This document shows positions 41,715 to 51,070 of a DNA stretch of 64,000 nucleotides, one piece after another. This stretch comes from CAYOKT01 sp964404605 (lineage in GTDB: Bacteria > Electryoneota > Electryoneia > Electryoneales > Electryoneaceae). The translations under genes and the position numbers were made by a program. The DNA lies in contig CAYOKT010000001.1 of assembly GCA_964404605.1 (NCBI GenBank), positions 42,859-106,858 on the forward strand. Reading direction: 5' to 3'. Within the stretch, counting starts at the first letter, position 1; every line of letters starts with the position of its first letter. The notes below the pieces were generated by a model. It made no database searches. It worked only from the letters and a program-made list of their open reading frames with translations, and was not told the DNA's origin.

Positions 41715-43127
41715 TCAGCGACCCCGGAAGGTCAGCATCACCAGAATGGTGTTGAGGAGAATCTTGATGTCCAGTCCGAGTGAGAAGTTCTCGATGTAAA
41801 ACAGGTCGTACTTGAGCTTCTCGCGGACATCCTCGATGCTCGTGTCGTACCCGCGCCGCACCTGGGCCCACCCGGTTACGCCCGGTTTCACGTTCAGCCG
41901 GCGGGTATAGAAGGGGACGCGCCTGGCGAATTCCTCCACGAACACCTTCCTCTCGGGCCTCGGTCCCACGAGGCTCATCTGTCCGATGAGCACGTTCCAG
42001 AACTGGGGGAGTTCATCCAGCCGTGTTTTCCGCAGGAAACGGCCCACGCGGGTGACCCGGGGGTCGTCCCTGGTCGCCCAGACCGGGCCGGTTTTTTTCT
42101 CGGCGTCCGCGATCATCGTGCGAAACTTCACCAGCGAGAATTCCCGGCCGCGGTACCCGACCCGCTTCTGGATGTAAAACACCCCTCCGCGGGAGTCAAG
42201 GACGATGACAAGCCCCAGGATCAGCATCATCGGGAGACCGACGGTGAGCACCAGGAGCGCGCCGAGGAGGTCGATGCCCCGTTTCACCATCCGTTCGAAG
42301 GGCCCGAGCAGGTCCGGGAACACCTCCAGCATCGGGACGCCGTACAGCTCCCGGCTTCTCGCCAACCCGGTGAGGACCTGGAAGAAGTCCGGGACGATCA
42401 TGATCCTCACGGGAAAACGGGTGACGCGATCGATGATGTCCATCACCGTGGTTCGATCACTCGGGTCGAGCGTGATCAACACATATTCGACCGGAGCCTC
42501 ACGCTCCGGGGTATCGAGAAGGTCTTCCAGCGCATCGAGATCGACGACCCGCGGGTCGTCGGGGGGCACGTCATCTTCCGGCACCTTGACGATACCGACA
42601 ACTTCGAGACCGAATTCGGGCTTCGTTCGCAAGGTTCTGTACAGGGTTTTTCCCTGCGGGCCGAAGCCGACGATCACGGAGCGGTACAGTCCGATTCTTC
42701 GCTGGAACAGGGAGCGGATGAAGGTCCGGAACAGGGCTCGCCCGCCGCCGGAAAACAGGAGCAGCAGCAGGCCATAGGTGAGCAGCACGACACGTGTCGA
42801 TCCCAGCGGCCTGGAAGGATCGAAGCTGATGACGAACAGCAGCGCGATTCCAAGGAGCACCGACTTGCTGACCTCGACAATCGCTTCATAGCGCGAGATG
42901 CTTTTCTGTCGCCGGTACATCCCGCGGAGGCTATAAATCAGGAACCAGAAGAGGGTAAGGAACACCGCCACCCGGTACAGGTCGGGCCGGAGAGGGTTCT
43001 GGAACATCCCCGATTCGAACCGCAGCATGTAGGTGAGAACGATGGAGGCCTGGAAGGCGATCAGATCGATGAGCACCAGGACCGGGCCTCGATGACGGAT
43101 GAGCCAGGTCAACGGTTGTGTCCCCAT
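41715..43127 (-). CDS. Polyprenyl glycosylphosphotransferase (WbaP/EpsB-like, initiating enzyme)
   Basis: It transfers a sugar-1-phosphate to undecaprenyl phosphate, the first membrane step of polysaccharide assembly. The 470-residue product has four N-terminal membrane helices, a central CoA-binding-like domain (about 130-250), and the bacterial sugar transferase domain at the C-terminus: KRGIDLLGALLVL, FIYQKRVGYRGREFSLVKFRTM-type core (YIQKRVG, KFRTM), LRKTRLDELPQFWNVL and GPRPE. The start is ATG 43127, overlapping the preceding GT2 gene by 19 bases; a longer frame inside that gene is spurious. The sugar cannot be told from sequence. Confidence 0.94.
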   Translation of the reverse strand: MGTQPLTWLIRHRGPVLVLIDLIAFQASIVLTYMLRFESGMFQNPLRPDLYRVAVFLTLFWFLIYSLRGMYRRQKSISRYEAIVEVSKSVLLGIALLFVISFDPSRPLGSTRVVLLTYGLLLLLFSGGGRALFRTFIRSLFQRRIGLYRSVIVGFGPQGKTLYRTLRTKPEFGLEVVGIVKVPEDDVPPDDPRVVDLDALEDLLDTPEREAPVEYVLITLDPSDRTTVMDIIDRVTRFPVRIMIVPDFFQVLTGLARSRELYGVPMLEVFPDLLGPFERMVKRGIDLLGALLVLTVGLPMMLILGLVIVLDSRGGVFYIQKRVGYRGREFSLVKFRTMIADAEKKTGPVWATRDDPRVTRVGRFLRKTRLDELPQFWNVLIGQMSLVGPRPERKVFVEEFARRVPFYTRRLNVKPGVTGWAQVRRGYDTSIEDVREKLKYDLFYIENFSLGLDIKILLNTILVMLTFRGR

Positions 43128-44263
43128 ACCGCGATTCCGCCGTGGGTGAAGGATCGGTACGTCCCGATCACCGCCGCGCGAAACAACAGGAAGATGTGAT
43201 AGGCGTGCGACAGGACGGGGATGGTCTTTTTCGTTCCGAATCCACGTCCGAGAAGAGCGAGAAAACCGAAGAGCGACACGCCGGAGAGCAGCATCCAGTC
43301 CAGGGCGTTCTGCTGCTTTTTCTCCAGGCGGATCAAGCTCGCCGTGACGGCCAGGAAAAGGAGATGGGGAAAGAGCCAGCGAAGAACCTTGTGGCTCCAC
43401 AGCATCCATGCGATCCGGCCGGTGCGGAACGGATTGAGCATCCACCGGAATTGCAGGACATTGTAAACGGTCTTCTGAATGATTCTGACCCGGCGGTCGA
43501 ATTCCGCCGTCATGTCCTTCTCGGGCTCCTCGGTGGCGATGGCGTCCGGGGCATATTCCGTGCGATAGCCGCGGCAGGCCAGGTACAGGGGCTCAAAGAA
43601 GTCCGAGGTCACATCGTGCGGCAGGGGCCGGTACAGGTCCACCCTCACGGCGTAAATCGAACCGTTGGCGCCGATCAAACCGCCGCCGCCGGCCTCGGCC
43701 AGCTTCAACCGGTGTTCGATGACATTCCACAAGAAGCTCTCCGCCGCGCCCGCCGGCTTGTCCGACCGGCGGTAACGGTGGTGTCCGCAGACCGAGCCGA
43801 CCGTCGGATCCGCGAACGGGGCGAGAAGATGACGCAGCGCTTCCCGGTCGTACATCACGTTGGCGTCGGAATAGACCACGACATCACAGTCCAGGTGACG
43901 GATGGCGATGTTCTGCGCCGCCGTCTTCCCGATTTCTCCGTACTCGAAGACTTTCACCCCCCGGTCCTTGTACCGGCCGGCGATTTCCGCCGTCCGGTCC
44001 GTACAACCGTTCGCGACGACGACGATTTCCAGCTTCTCCCTCGGATAGTCGAGTTCGAAGCAGTTCTCCAGCTTCGCCTCGATGGACTTCTCTTCATTAC
44101 GCGCCGCGATCATGAGAGCCGCGCGGGGGGCGCTCTCATCATCGACAGGTGGGAATGTCCGCCGTTTCCTCCCCGACGACAGGAGCAGGATCATGGGAAA
44201 GAGGAAGACATGGTAAACAATTAAACTGATCGTGGACAGGAAAAGGAGATTGATCCACTGCAT
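43109..44263 (-). CDS. Membrane GT2 glycosyltransferase
   Basis: A 384-residue processive-type GT2 enzyme: one N-terminal membrane helix, a GT-A domain (about 45-270) with ALMIAARNEEKSIEAKL, VVANGCTDRT, the YSDANV acid motif and DFFEPLYLACRGYRT, and two or three C-terminal helices. It resembles cellulose/PNAG-synthase-like and Eps transferases. ATG 44263 is used; the frame extends much further upstream, but that part is antisense-like overlap with the GT1 gene and is not family sequence. Its 3' end overlaps the start of the glycosylphosphotransferase. Confidence 0.87.
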   Translation of the reverse strand: MQWINLLFLSTISLIVYHVFLFPMILLLSSGRKRRTFPPVDDESAPRAALMIAARNEEKSIEAKLENCFELDYPREKLEIVVVANGCTDRTAEIAGRYKDRGVKVFEYGEIGKTAAQNIAIRHLDCDVVVYSDANVMYDREALRHLLAPFADPTVGSVCGHHRYRRSDKPAGAAESFLWNVIEHRLKLAEAGGGGLIGANGSIYAVRVDLYRPLPHDVTSDFFEPLYLACRGYRTEYAPDAIATEEPEKDMTAEFDRRVRIIQKTVYNVLQFRWMLNPFRTGRIAWMLWSHKVLRWLFPHLLFLAVTASLIRLEKKQQNALDWMLLSGVSLFGFLALLGRGFGTKKTIPVLSHAYHIFLLFRAAVIGTYRSFTHGGIAVWGHNR

Positions 44264-44283
44264 GATGGTCTCCTCGAAACCGC

Positions 44284-45492
44284 TCAGAGAGCGGTTCGAG
44301 TCTCCTCCCGAAAGAGCTCTTCGTAGAGAGCGAGCAGTTCGCGCCGTGATTGAGCGGGATCGAACCGGTCCTTCGCCAGCTTCCATCCCGCCGCGCCCAT
44401 TTTCCTCGCCCGCTCGGGGGAATCGATCAAGCTGCCGATCGCATCCCCGAGGGCCTCCGGACCCCCACCATCCGCGACGACTCCGCAACCGTAGCGCGCG
44501 AACATCGCACGGTTCATCGGGTGGGGAGTCGAAACGATGGGCAACCCGCGGGAAAGATACGCCATGATCTTGTTCGCGGGCCAGACACGAACGGCGTTCG
44601 CATCCATCCCGGTGGCGTGAATACCGATGTCCATGCGGTCCAGGTAGCGCCAGAGATCGTTGCGCTGCACCCAACCCGGGTATTCCACGCGATCCTGCAG
44701 GTTCGTCCGCAACAACCAGGAGCGGAAATACTCCTCGTCGGAGGGGTATTGCAGTTTTCCCGCTATGAGCAGCCGCAGGCGGGGGTGCTCCCTCGCCAAC
44801 CTCTCGAAGGCGCCCAGAAGGGTCTTCAACCCGTGTTTCTCGGTCATGTAGCCTTCGTGTCCGATGACTTCTATCGGACCTTCCCTCACCGGCGGCGTGT
44901 CCGGCCAGGCATCGAGCGGCGGGGTATTGAGCGACGTTCGGACCGGGATTCGCGGCTCCAGGAAGCGCAGGTAATCCGCTTCCAGGTCGTGGGCCGTGAG
45001 GACCCCGTCGACGCCGTGCCTGAGCATCCAGGATTCGTAGGCGATGACGGCGTGCTTGACACCGTGGTGGAGAAGTCCCCGTTCCCCGAAGTTCCGGGCA
45101 TAGAAAAACGGCCACGGCTCGTGGCAGTCGTACACCAGCCTGGCGCGGCGGCCCTTCCGGGCGAGCCGCCTCTTCGCCCACCACCCCGCGAGCAGCGGCG
45201 CATCGACCTCGTGCACGTGGAGGACATCCGGGGCGAGCCGGGTCGCGGCCTGCGCCAGCGCCTTGAGTGTCGACAGCTTCCTCGCGACCCCCTTGGGAGC
45301 CTTTTCGAAGGGGAGAAACCGGACGCCGTCCCGCTCCACCGGTTCCCCGCCGGCGCGCGGGGCGACGATGGTCACCTCGAACCCGGCCTCCACCAGCGTC
45401 TTCGCCTCGAAATGGAAGATCCTTCCATCGAAGGGATTGTGCCGGGCCGTCAACATCAAGACCCGCGGCTTGTCAGGCATACTGCGGCTCAT
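44284..45492 (-). CDS. GT1/GT4-type glycosyltransferase
   Basis: A 402-residue GT-B fold transferase. The N-terminal half has VLMLTARHNPFDGRIFHFEAKTLVEAGFEV (shown in part) and VLHVHEVDAPLLAG. The C-terminal half has VIGHEGYMTEKHGLKTLLGAFERL (shown in part) and NKIMAYLSRGLPIVST in the donor site. No membrane segment is seen. ATG 45492 (GGGGAAG upstream) gives a 20-base overlap with the preceding gene; ATG 45480 is the alternative. It presumably adds one sugar of the repeat unit in the cytoplasm. Confidence 0.9.
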   Translation of the reverse strand: MSRSMPDKPRVLMLTARHNPFDGRIFHFEAKTLVEAGFEVTIVAPRAGGEPVERDGVRFLPFEKAPKGVARKLSTLKALAQAATRLAPDVLHVHEVDAPLLAGWWAKRRLARKGRRARLVYDCHEPWPFFYARNFGERGLLHHGVKHAVIAYESWMLRHGVDGVLTAHDLEADYLRFLEPRIPVRTSLNTPPLDAWPDTPPVREGPIEVIGHEGYMTEKHGLKTLLGAFERLAREHPRLRLLIAGKLQYPSDEEYFRSWLLRTNLQDRVEYPGWVQRNDLWRYLDRMDIGIHATGMDANAVRVWPANKIMAYLSRGLPIVSTPHPMNRAMFARYGCGVVADGGGPEALGDAIGSLIDSPERARKMGAAGWKLAKDRFDPAQSRRELLALYEELFREETRTAL

Positions 45493-46921
45493 GCGGCTGC
45501 TTCCCCGGTAGTTCGCAATGGGACTCCTTCAGAACCGTGACGAGAGCGAACATCATCATGTAGATAAAGTTGAAGCGATAGTAGAGGATTGCGGTGTACA
45601 TCGTCGACAGGACCAGGATGCCGGTTATGGCGACCAGGGCCGCGAGGCCGAACATGCGCAGCCGGAAGGTACCGCCATACCGGAAGACATAATGCGCCCG
45701 ATACAGCCCGATGCCGTAGATGACGAGGTACAAGAGCAGCATCGGCAGCCCGCCCTTGAACAGCATCATGATGTAGCTGTTGTCGAAGAAATAGAAATGG
45801 GCATGGTTGAAGGAGATGAACATCGTGGCGCCCACCCCCGCCCCGATGAGGGGGGATTGCTTGAAATACCACAACCCGTCCCGGATGTCGAAATAGCGCA
45901 TCATCGCGGAAGCATCCAGCTTCGTGCCGATGTTCTTCCAGCGGGAGAAGAGAGTCGGGAAATCGATGTGCAGCAGGGTGAGCGCTCCGAGGAGAATCAC
46001 CACGATCAGAACGATTGGGATAAGAACCCAGATCGCCCATCGGCGCAGACCCACGCGGTTCCAGCCGTCCCGGAACGAGTAGAGGCTGACAAGAAGGAAC
46101 AGCTCACCGGCGACCACAAGCCACAGGCCACGCTGCTGGCTGATGAAGGTCTCCACCAAGAGGAGCAGGGCGAGCAGGCCCCAACCCCAGCGGGATGCGC
46201 GATGGGGGGAGGAATAGTACAGCGCTCCGACGACGGGGACCGCGATAATCAACAGGTTGGTTTGACGCGTAATAATGCGGAAAAAGATGAAATCAAGAAC
46301 GTTCGTGAACGTGATAGACACGAAATACATGTAAATAATCGCCACGAGCCCCGAAACGACAGCGATATATTTCATCCACCCCTCGAACTGGCCGCGCCAG
46401 CGGAAGAGAGTCCTCCAGAAGTAGTAGGCGAGGAGGAAGGCCAGGTTGAACAGCTCGGAGCGGATGAAACGCATCTGGTGGTGGAGGGCGAAGCCTCGCA
46501 GCGTCTCGAAGGTCAGCCAGGCGATGAGCAACAGGATCCAGGTCCCGAGCAGGTCTTTCCGCGGCGCCTCGGGATGGGTGCGGGGCAGCGCGGCGTTGCG
46601 TTCCAGGAAAAGCACGGCCAGCATCGCCATCATCAGGACGGGGGAGAGGGGCGTATAGTAGAAGTAGGGGAGAGAAAAGACATCCGCCTTCGATTCGAGG
46701 GGAAGCAGGGACATATAGAGGATGGTGATCGCGGGGAGCGTTTCGACCCTCCACAACAGGAAGAGACCGAACGCCACCGCGAGGAAGACAGCCGCGAAGC
46801 CGATCGTGCCGTACCTGGTCCCCAGAACGACCGCGCCGGTGGCGGTGAGGGCGAGCAGGCCGAGGAAGATGGGGACGGCCTCCGCCCGCACATCTTCCAC
46901 TTTTGACTGGAGCGGCGGCAT
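45473..46921 (-). CDS. O-antigen ligase/polymerase-like (Wzy/WaaL superfamily) membrane protein
   Basis: A 482-residue protein with about 12 membrane segments. A large periplasmic loop region contains FSRWKNIGTKLDASAMMRYFDI, then FKQSPLIGAGVGATMFI and FFDNSYIMMLF, which match the Wzy_C pattern (PLxGxGxG plus HN/DN before a helix). Such enzymes polymerise or ligate undecaprenyl-linked glycans. Sequence cannot separate polymerase from ligase; the locus with a Wzz-like gene 2 bases upstream favours polymerase. The start is ATG 46921. Confidence 0.85.
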   Translation of the reverse strand: MPPLQSKVEDVRAEAVPIFLGLLALTATGAVVLGTRYGTIGFAAVFLAVAFGLFLLWRVETLPAITILYMSLLPLESKADVFSLPYFYYTPLSPVLMMAMLAVLFLERNAALPRTHPEAPRKDLLGTWILLLIAWLTFETLRGFALHHQMRFIRSELFNLAFLLAYYFWRTLFRWRGQFEGWMKYIAVVSGLVAIIYMYFVSITFTNVLDFIFFRIITRQTNLLIIAVPVVGALYYSSPHRASRWGWGLLALLLLVETFISQQRGLWLVVAGELFLLVSLYSFRDGWNRVGLRRWAIWVLIPIVLIVVILLGALTLLHIDFPTLFSRWKNIGTKLDASAMMRYFDIRDGLWYFKQSPLIGAGVGATMFISFNHAHFYFFDNSYIMMLFKGGLPMLLLYLVIYGIGLYRAHYVFRYGGTFRLRMFGLAALVAITGILVLSTMYTAILYYRFNFIYMMMFALVTVLKESHCELPGKQPHEPQYA

Positions 46922-46923
46922 GT

Positions 46924-48132
46924 TCAGGGGCGCTCCCCGGAATGCCAGCGGAACAGGTTGCGGGGTTGCAGGCCGACGAGGACCCCCCGGACCAGGGAGT
47001 ACTTTTCGGGGTCCCGCTCACGCAGCCACTGGTACCATTCGAGAAAGCTGATGATCAGGTAGAGGATGACGAAACTGATGAACAGGATGGCGAGGACGAC
47101 GAACGCCCGCTTGGGCTTGTACTTCTTCTCCGGGACACGGCCCGCATCGAGGACGTACAGGTTTCCCTTCTCGCGCGATTCGGCGATTCGCGCCTGCTCG
47201 TACTGGGGAAGGAGGAACTCGAGGATCTTTCCCTGTAGCTCGATCTCGCGGTATAGTTGAAGGTAACGAATGGAAACTTCAGGAGCTACATCAAGGCCGA
47301 TGATGATGTCGTGCTTGCCGCTGGACTTTTTCAGTTGCTCGTATTTCTGCGCGAGGGAATTCTTCTTCTCCTCGGCCTGAAGCACCTCGGAGGAGTTGGG
47401 CGGCAGGGTGCTGCTCAACACCTCGTATTCCACCTCCGCCATGATCAGTTCGGTCTTGATCGAAGCGAGCGCCTCAACCGAGGCCCGGATCTGGTCCTCC
47501 GGCGCGATGACTCCCGTCTCCTGCTGAAAGACCTTCAGCGCCTCTTCGGCGATCTCCAGGTCACGCTTGTTCTGCAGCAGCCGTTTCTCGAGGAACTCCC
47601 GCTGGTTGCGGGCCTGCGACACCGTGATGCGGTTGTATTCGCGCGCCGTTTCCGCGACGATGAAGTTTATCGTGTTCGCGGCCAGCTGCGGATCGACCTC
47701 CGTGATCCAGATGTGGATCGCCCCCTCTTCGGTGACCTCCCACTTGATCTTCTTACGGTAGCGAGCGTATGCCTTGATGCGGGTTTTCAGGGGGAAACGG
47801 TCCATCCAGTCGAACCGGTCGATGACGAGGTCCTTCATCCTGCGGCTCTCGAGGACATTAAGAACGAGGTTCACCTCGTTGCTCAGCATCCCTGTCGCGC
47901 CGAACAATCCCAGGTTGAGCTGGGGGAGGAAATTGCCCAGCCCGAAGGTGTTGGCGGGCGGAGGCAGGACCATCGCTTCGCTGTAATACCACTTCCGGGC
48001 GAGGAAGGCATAGAGAACGGCGAGGACGGCGACAGCGGACATGATGAGGATGACCGTTCTACGCCACCGGATGATGATGGAAAGATGATCCCACAGCGTC
48101 GTCGCCTGGGGGGGATTGTTCGTCTCACCCAT
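46924..48132 (-). CDS. Wzz/GumC-type chain-length determinant protein
   Basis: An inner-membrane polysaccharide co-polymerase that sets chain length. The 402-residue product has membrane helices near residues 28-46 and 345-365 and a long periplasmic coiled-coil region between them (about 160-320), typical of Wzz. The PEKKYKPKRAFVVLAILF segment before the second helix is the family's Pro-rich motif. No BY-kinase domain is attached. The start is ATG 48132; it ends 2 bases before the Wzy-like gene starts, which supports their acting together. Confidence 0.9.
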   Translation of the reverse strand: MGETNNPPQATTLWDHLSIIIRWRRTVILIMSAVAVLAVLYAFLARKWYYSEAMVLPPPANTFGLGNFLPQLNLGLFGATGMLSNEVNLVLNVLESRRMKDLVIDRFDWMDRFPLKTRIKAYARYRKKIKWEVTEEGAIHIWITEVDPQLAANTINFIVAETAREYNRITVSQARNQREFLEKRLLQNKRDLEIAEEALKVFQQETGVIAPEDQIRASVEALASIKTELIMAEVEYEVLSSTLPPNSSEVLQAEEKKNSLAQKYEQLKKSSGKHDIIIGLDVAPEVSIRYLQLYREIELQGKILEFLLPQYEQARIAESREKGNLYVLDAGRVPEKKYKPKRAFVVLAILFISFVILYLIISFLEWYQWLRERDPEKYSLVRGVLVGLQPRNLFRWHSGERP

Positions 48133-48143
48133 GCTTCAGCTCC

Positions 48144-49892
48144 TTATCGTCCACGAAGGGTCCAGCGCCGGTCCACGGGGGCGTTCCACGAGAACGCCAG
48201 TGAACCGATGAGGCCTTCCGTTCCGCTCGAATCATCGCGGTCGTACCCGATCATCGCGTGCAGCGCCAGGTTTTCGAGCATCCACCAGGCCGTCCACGCC
48301 TGGACCCGTGTATGATCGCGCCTGAGACCGCCGAGGAAAGCGGCCTCCTCGGGATCGATCTCCCGGTGGGGCAGGTCGATGTCGCCCCCGGCGTTCAGCC
48401 ACTCCCCGTTCTCGTAGCCGTTTTCGCCGTGCCGGATCAGCTCGGCTTCCAGCCCGGCCGATACGCTTGCCAGCGGCCACCACTCCGCCCAGAGGGAAGT
48501 TCGGTCCGAATTCGGCTGGAGCTGCAGTCCGAGGGGCGCGTTCCACTGCTTGAACGTGTTGATCGGGAAAACGTGACTGTAGACGAACGGGCGCAGACCG
48601 GCATATTCGGCCCCGATCTCCACCGGCAGGATGCCGCCCGGACCGGCGAGGGCGGCGCCCCCAAGCCAGCCCACCTTGTTGCCGAAGTAACTCGATCCCA
48701 GCTTGGCGAATCGGAAATCATCGAGGATCAACTCGCCCCAGGCGGAGACCCCGGCGGCCGGGTCGATGCGCGCATCCACCCCGAGGATCACGTTGTCCTG
48801 GTCCCCCTGGTCGTGCTCGTCGGAAAAGTAGACGCTGACGGGGTTGAGATACGAGAGGCTCAATGCCCGTTCGCCGTAGACCACCGCTTCGCTCAACCCG
48901 AAGCTCAACCCGCGGGAGAGGGCGATTTCCAGGCGGTGGGCTGAAAGGTATTTGTCGTCGAGGCTTCTCCGCAACCGGCCGGAAGGAGCCGTGTACAGCG
49001 TATCGGCCACCTCGGGCCAGGCGTGCAGGGCGCCGGCGAGCGATGTGAATTGCACGGAGGGACCGAAACGGACGGAGAGCCGGAACTGGAGGAGGGGGCT
49101 GGACTCCCCGGAGAGCAACAGGTCGCCGCGCCGTCCCGGTCCCCAGCGGACGCGGTCGCGCCCGAAGAGCACCATCAGGGGACCATGCTGGAGGGTCAGT
49201 CCTCCGGTCAGATCCTCGTAGTAGGTGCTCTTCTCGCCCCGCAGGCTGGCCCAGCCGACCCGGTCGTCGACCAGTTTGTCGCGGCTGTCGTAGGGGTCGT
49301 TGCCCCATTCCGCGAAGTCCTGCCAGCGCACCCAGGCGTTGAGCGCCGGGAGCAGTCCCGCCTCGAGGGCGATCCCCCAGCTTCGCCGGAAGAACCTCTT
49401 GTCTTCCTCCCGGGTGTCGAGGCAGGCGGAGTACACGGGATCCACCGTGGCCCACTGACCACCCGGGTAACGCAGGCTCAGGGCGTGGCCGTCGGGGCTC
49501 CAGGTCTCCGCCGTCCACCCCAGCGGCAGCATCCGCCGGGCGAGATCGCTCGTCGGGCTCCGGTACGGCTGCACCGGCGCCCACCACCCGGGGTCGATGA
49601 GTTCATCGATCTCCCGCCGGTAGATTTCCAGCCGCCGGCGCAGTTCGCCGGCCATCGAGGCGGGGAGCGCCTCTCCCCGGCGGCGGGCGTCCTCCACGGC
49701 GACCAGCAACTCCGCCACCCGGGACCGGGAATAGGGCCTCGTGTCGAGGGGTCCCTCGATCACGCCCCGCAGGGAAGCCTGGTCCAGCAGGTCATACACC
49801 CGGTCCCCGAGAGGCACCGGCTGCGCGAGGACCGGACCGGCGAGGACGACCAGCAGCCAGGGCGCGATCGTCCGGCGCATGCGACGCTTCAT
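48144..49892 (-). CDS. Wzi-like outer-membrane capsule assembly protein
   Basis: A 582-residue exported protein with a signal peptide (about 8-24, LLVVLAGPVLAQ). The remainder shows alternating amphipathic strands rich in Tyr, Trp and Arg, with features of the Wzi/capsule-assembly beta-barrel family: an N-terminal helical part (LDTRPYSRSRVAELL), LRFGPSVQF-type barrel strands and HDRGDxD-like loops. Wzi proteins anchor or organise surface polysaccharide at the outer membrane. The start is ATG 49892. It lies between rfbB (10-base gap) and wzz-like (11-base gap). Confidence 0.82.
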   Translation of the reverse strand: MKRRMRRTIAPWLLVVLAGPVLAQPVPLGDRVYDLLDQASLRGVIEGPLDTRPYSRSRVAELLVAVEDARRRGEALPASMAGELRRRLEIYRREIDELIDPGWWAPVQPYRSPTSDLARRMLPLGWTAETWSPDGHALSLRYPGGQWATVDPVYSACLDTREEDKRFFRRSWGIALEAGLLPALNAWVRWQDFAEWGNDPYDSRDKLVDDRVGWASLRGEKSTYYEDLTGGLTLQHGPLMVLFGRDRVRWGPGRRGDLLLSGESSPLLQFRLSVRFGPSVQFTSLAGALHAWPEVADTLYTAPSGRLRRSLDDKYLSAHRLEIALSRGLSFGLSEAVVYGERALSLSYLNPVSVYFSDEHDQGDQDNVILGVDARIDPAAGVSAWGELILDDFRFAKLGSSYFGNKVGWLGGAALAGPGGILPVEIGAEYAGLRPFVYSHVFPINTFKQWNAPLGLQLQPNSDRTSLWAEWWPLASVSAGLEAELIRHGENGYENGEWLNAGGDIDLPHREIDPEEAAFLGGLRRDHTRVQAWTAWWMLENLALHAMIGYDRDDSSGTEGLIGSLAFSWNAPVDRRWTLRGR

Positions 49893-49902
49893 TCCCTGCC
49901 CC

Positions 49903-50922
49903 TCAGTCCAGCCTCTTTCCGTACCAGCGCTTGTAGTATTCGCGGTATGCGCCGCTTTTCACCCGCTGCACCCACTCCTCGTTCTCCCGGTACCACTCGA
50001 GGGTTTTCGGCAGCGCCTCCTCGAAGGAGTGCTCGGGCTTCCATCCCAGCTCCCGCTCGATCTTGCCGCAGTCGATCGCGTACCGCCGGTCGTGTCCGGG
50101 GCGGTCGGTGACGAAACGGATGAGCTCTTCGCCCCGTCCGGCGTGCTTCAGGATGAGGCGGACGATCTCCAGGTTCGGCTGTTCGTTACGGCCGCCGATG
50201 TTGTACACTTCGCCCGTCCGGCCCTTCTCCAGGACCGCCAGCAGGGCGGAGCAGTGGTCCTCGACATACAGCCAGTCCCGCACCTGCATCCCGTCGCCGT
50301 ACACCGGCAGCGGCTTTCCCTCGAGGGCGTTGGTGAACATCAGCGGGATCAGCTTCTCCGGGAACTGGTAGGGGCCGTAGTTGTTGCTGCACCGGGTGAT
50401 CACGGTGTCCAGCCCGTGGGTGGCGTGAGCGGCCCGGACCATCATGTCCGAGGCGGCTTTCGAGGCGGAGTAGGGGCTGTTTGGCGCCAGCGGGGTCTCC
50501 TCGGTGAAGAAGCCTTCCGGGCCGAGGGTGCCGTAGACCTCGTCCGTGGAGACGTGGAGAAACCGGACCGTCTTGTCCAGGCGGCGGGTCTCATCGAGGA
50601 GGATCTGCGTTCCGATCACGTTCGTCCGGACGAATACGAGGGGGTCGAGGACGGACCGGTCCACGTGCGATTCCGCCGCGAGGTGCATCACCGCGTCCGG
50701 CTGCGTCTCCTGCAGCACCTCGCGCACCCGGTCCGCATCGGTGATGTCCGCATGGTAGAAGCGGTAGCGCGGGTTGTCCTCGCAGGCTTTCAGGTTCTCG
50801 AGGTTCCCGGCGTAGGTCAGCGCGTCCACGTTCACAACATCCCACCCCGGCCGCTGCCGGAGCAGGTAATGAACCAGGTTGGAGCCGATGAAACCGGCGC
50901 CCCCTGTGATCAGCACTCGCAT
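49903..50922 (-). CDS. rfbB: dTDP-glucose 4,6-dehydratase
   Basis: RfbB converts dTDP-glucose to dTDP-4-keto-6-deoxyglucose, the branch point to rhamnose and other deoxysugars. The 339-residue SDR-family product has the N-terminal TGGAGFIGSNLVHYLL NAD motif, SVDRS, ISTDEVYGTLG-type loop (HVSTDEVYGTLG), and the catalytic YSASKAASD. The start is ATG 50922. The other rml genes are not in the window. It heads the polysaccharide group and suggests a deoxysugar in the product. Confidence 0.96.
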   Translation of the reverse strand: MRVLITGGAGFIGSNLVHYLLRQRPGWDVVNVDALTYAGNLENLKACEDNPRYRFYHADITDADRVREVLQETQPDAVMHLAAESHVDRSVLDPLVFVRTNVIGTQILLDETRRLDKTVRFLHVSTDEVYGTLGPEGFFTEETPLAPNSPYSASKAASDMMVRAAHATHGLDTVITRCSNNYGPYQFPEKLIPLMFTNALEGKPLPVYGDGMQVRDWLYVEDHCSALLAVLEKGRTGEVYNIGGRNEQPNLEIVRLILKHAGRGEELIRFVTDRPGHDRRYAIDCGKIERELGWKPEHSFEEALPKTLEWYRENEEWVQRVKSGAYREYYKRWYGKRLD

Positions 50923-50989
50923 GCGATCTCCCCGTCTCTGAGGATTCCGTTCAAACTTTCAAATATACTCCCCTGAACCCATGATGCTA

Positions 50990-51010
50990 CCGGAGTTTCC
51001 CGTACTCCGG
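50990..51010. other. Perfect hairpin downstream of the antiporter gene
   Basis: CCGGAGT (50990-50996) pairs with ACTCCGG (51004-51010) across TTCCCGT, in the 148-base gap between the antiporter gene and rfbB (both - strand). No T-run follows on the - strand, so it is at best a weak terminator. TATATT on the - strand near 50963 could be a -10 for rfbB, without a convincing -35. Confidence 0.45.
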
Positions 51011-51070
51011 AAGCAGCCGGGGCCCGGCGGTCGTACCCGCCGCGGACAGGGGAAGGATGACGGCGGCATT

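Noticed and set aside
41666..41720. Hairpin CCGGGG...CCCCGG near 41707-41726 as a terminator of the polysaccharide operon
   Set aside because: The stem is short, overlaps the stop codon region, and no T-run follows on the - strand.
43128..43445. A longer N-terminus for the polyprenyl glycosylphosphotransferase
   Set aside because: The extra 106 codons lie opposite or inside the preceding GT2 gene, are Pro/Arg-rich, and do not match the family, whose first helix starts at the ATG at 43127.
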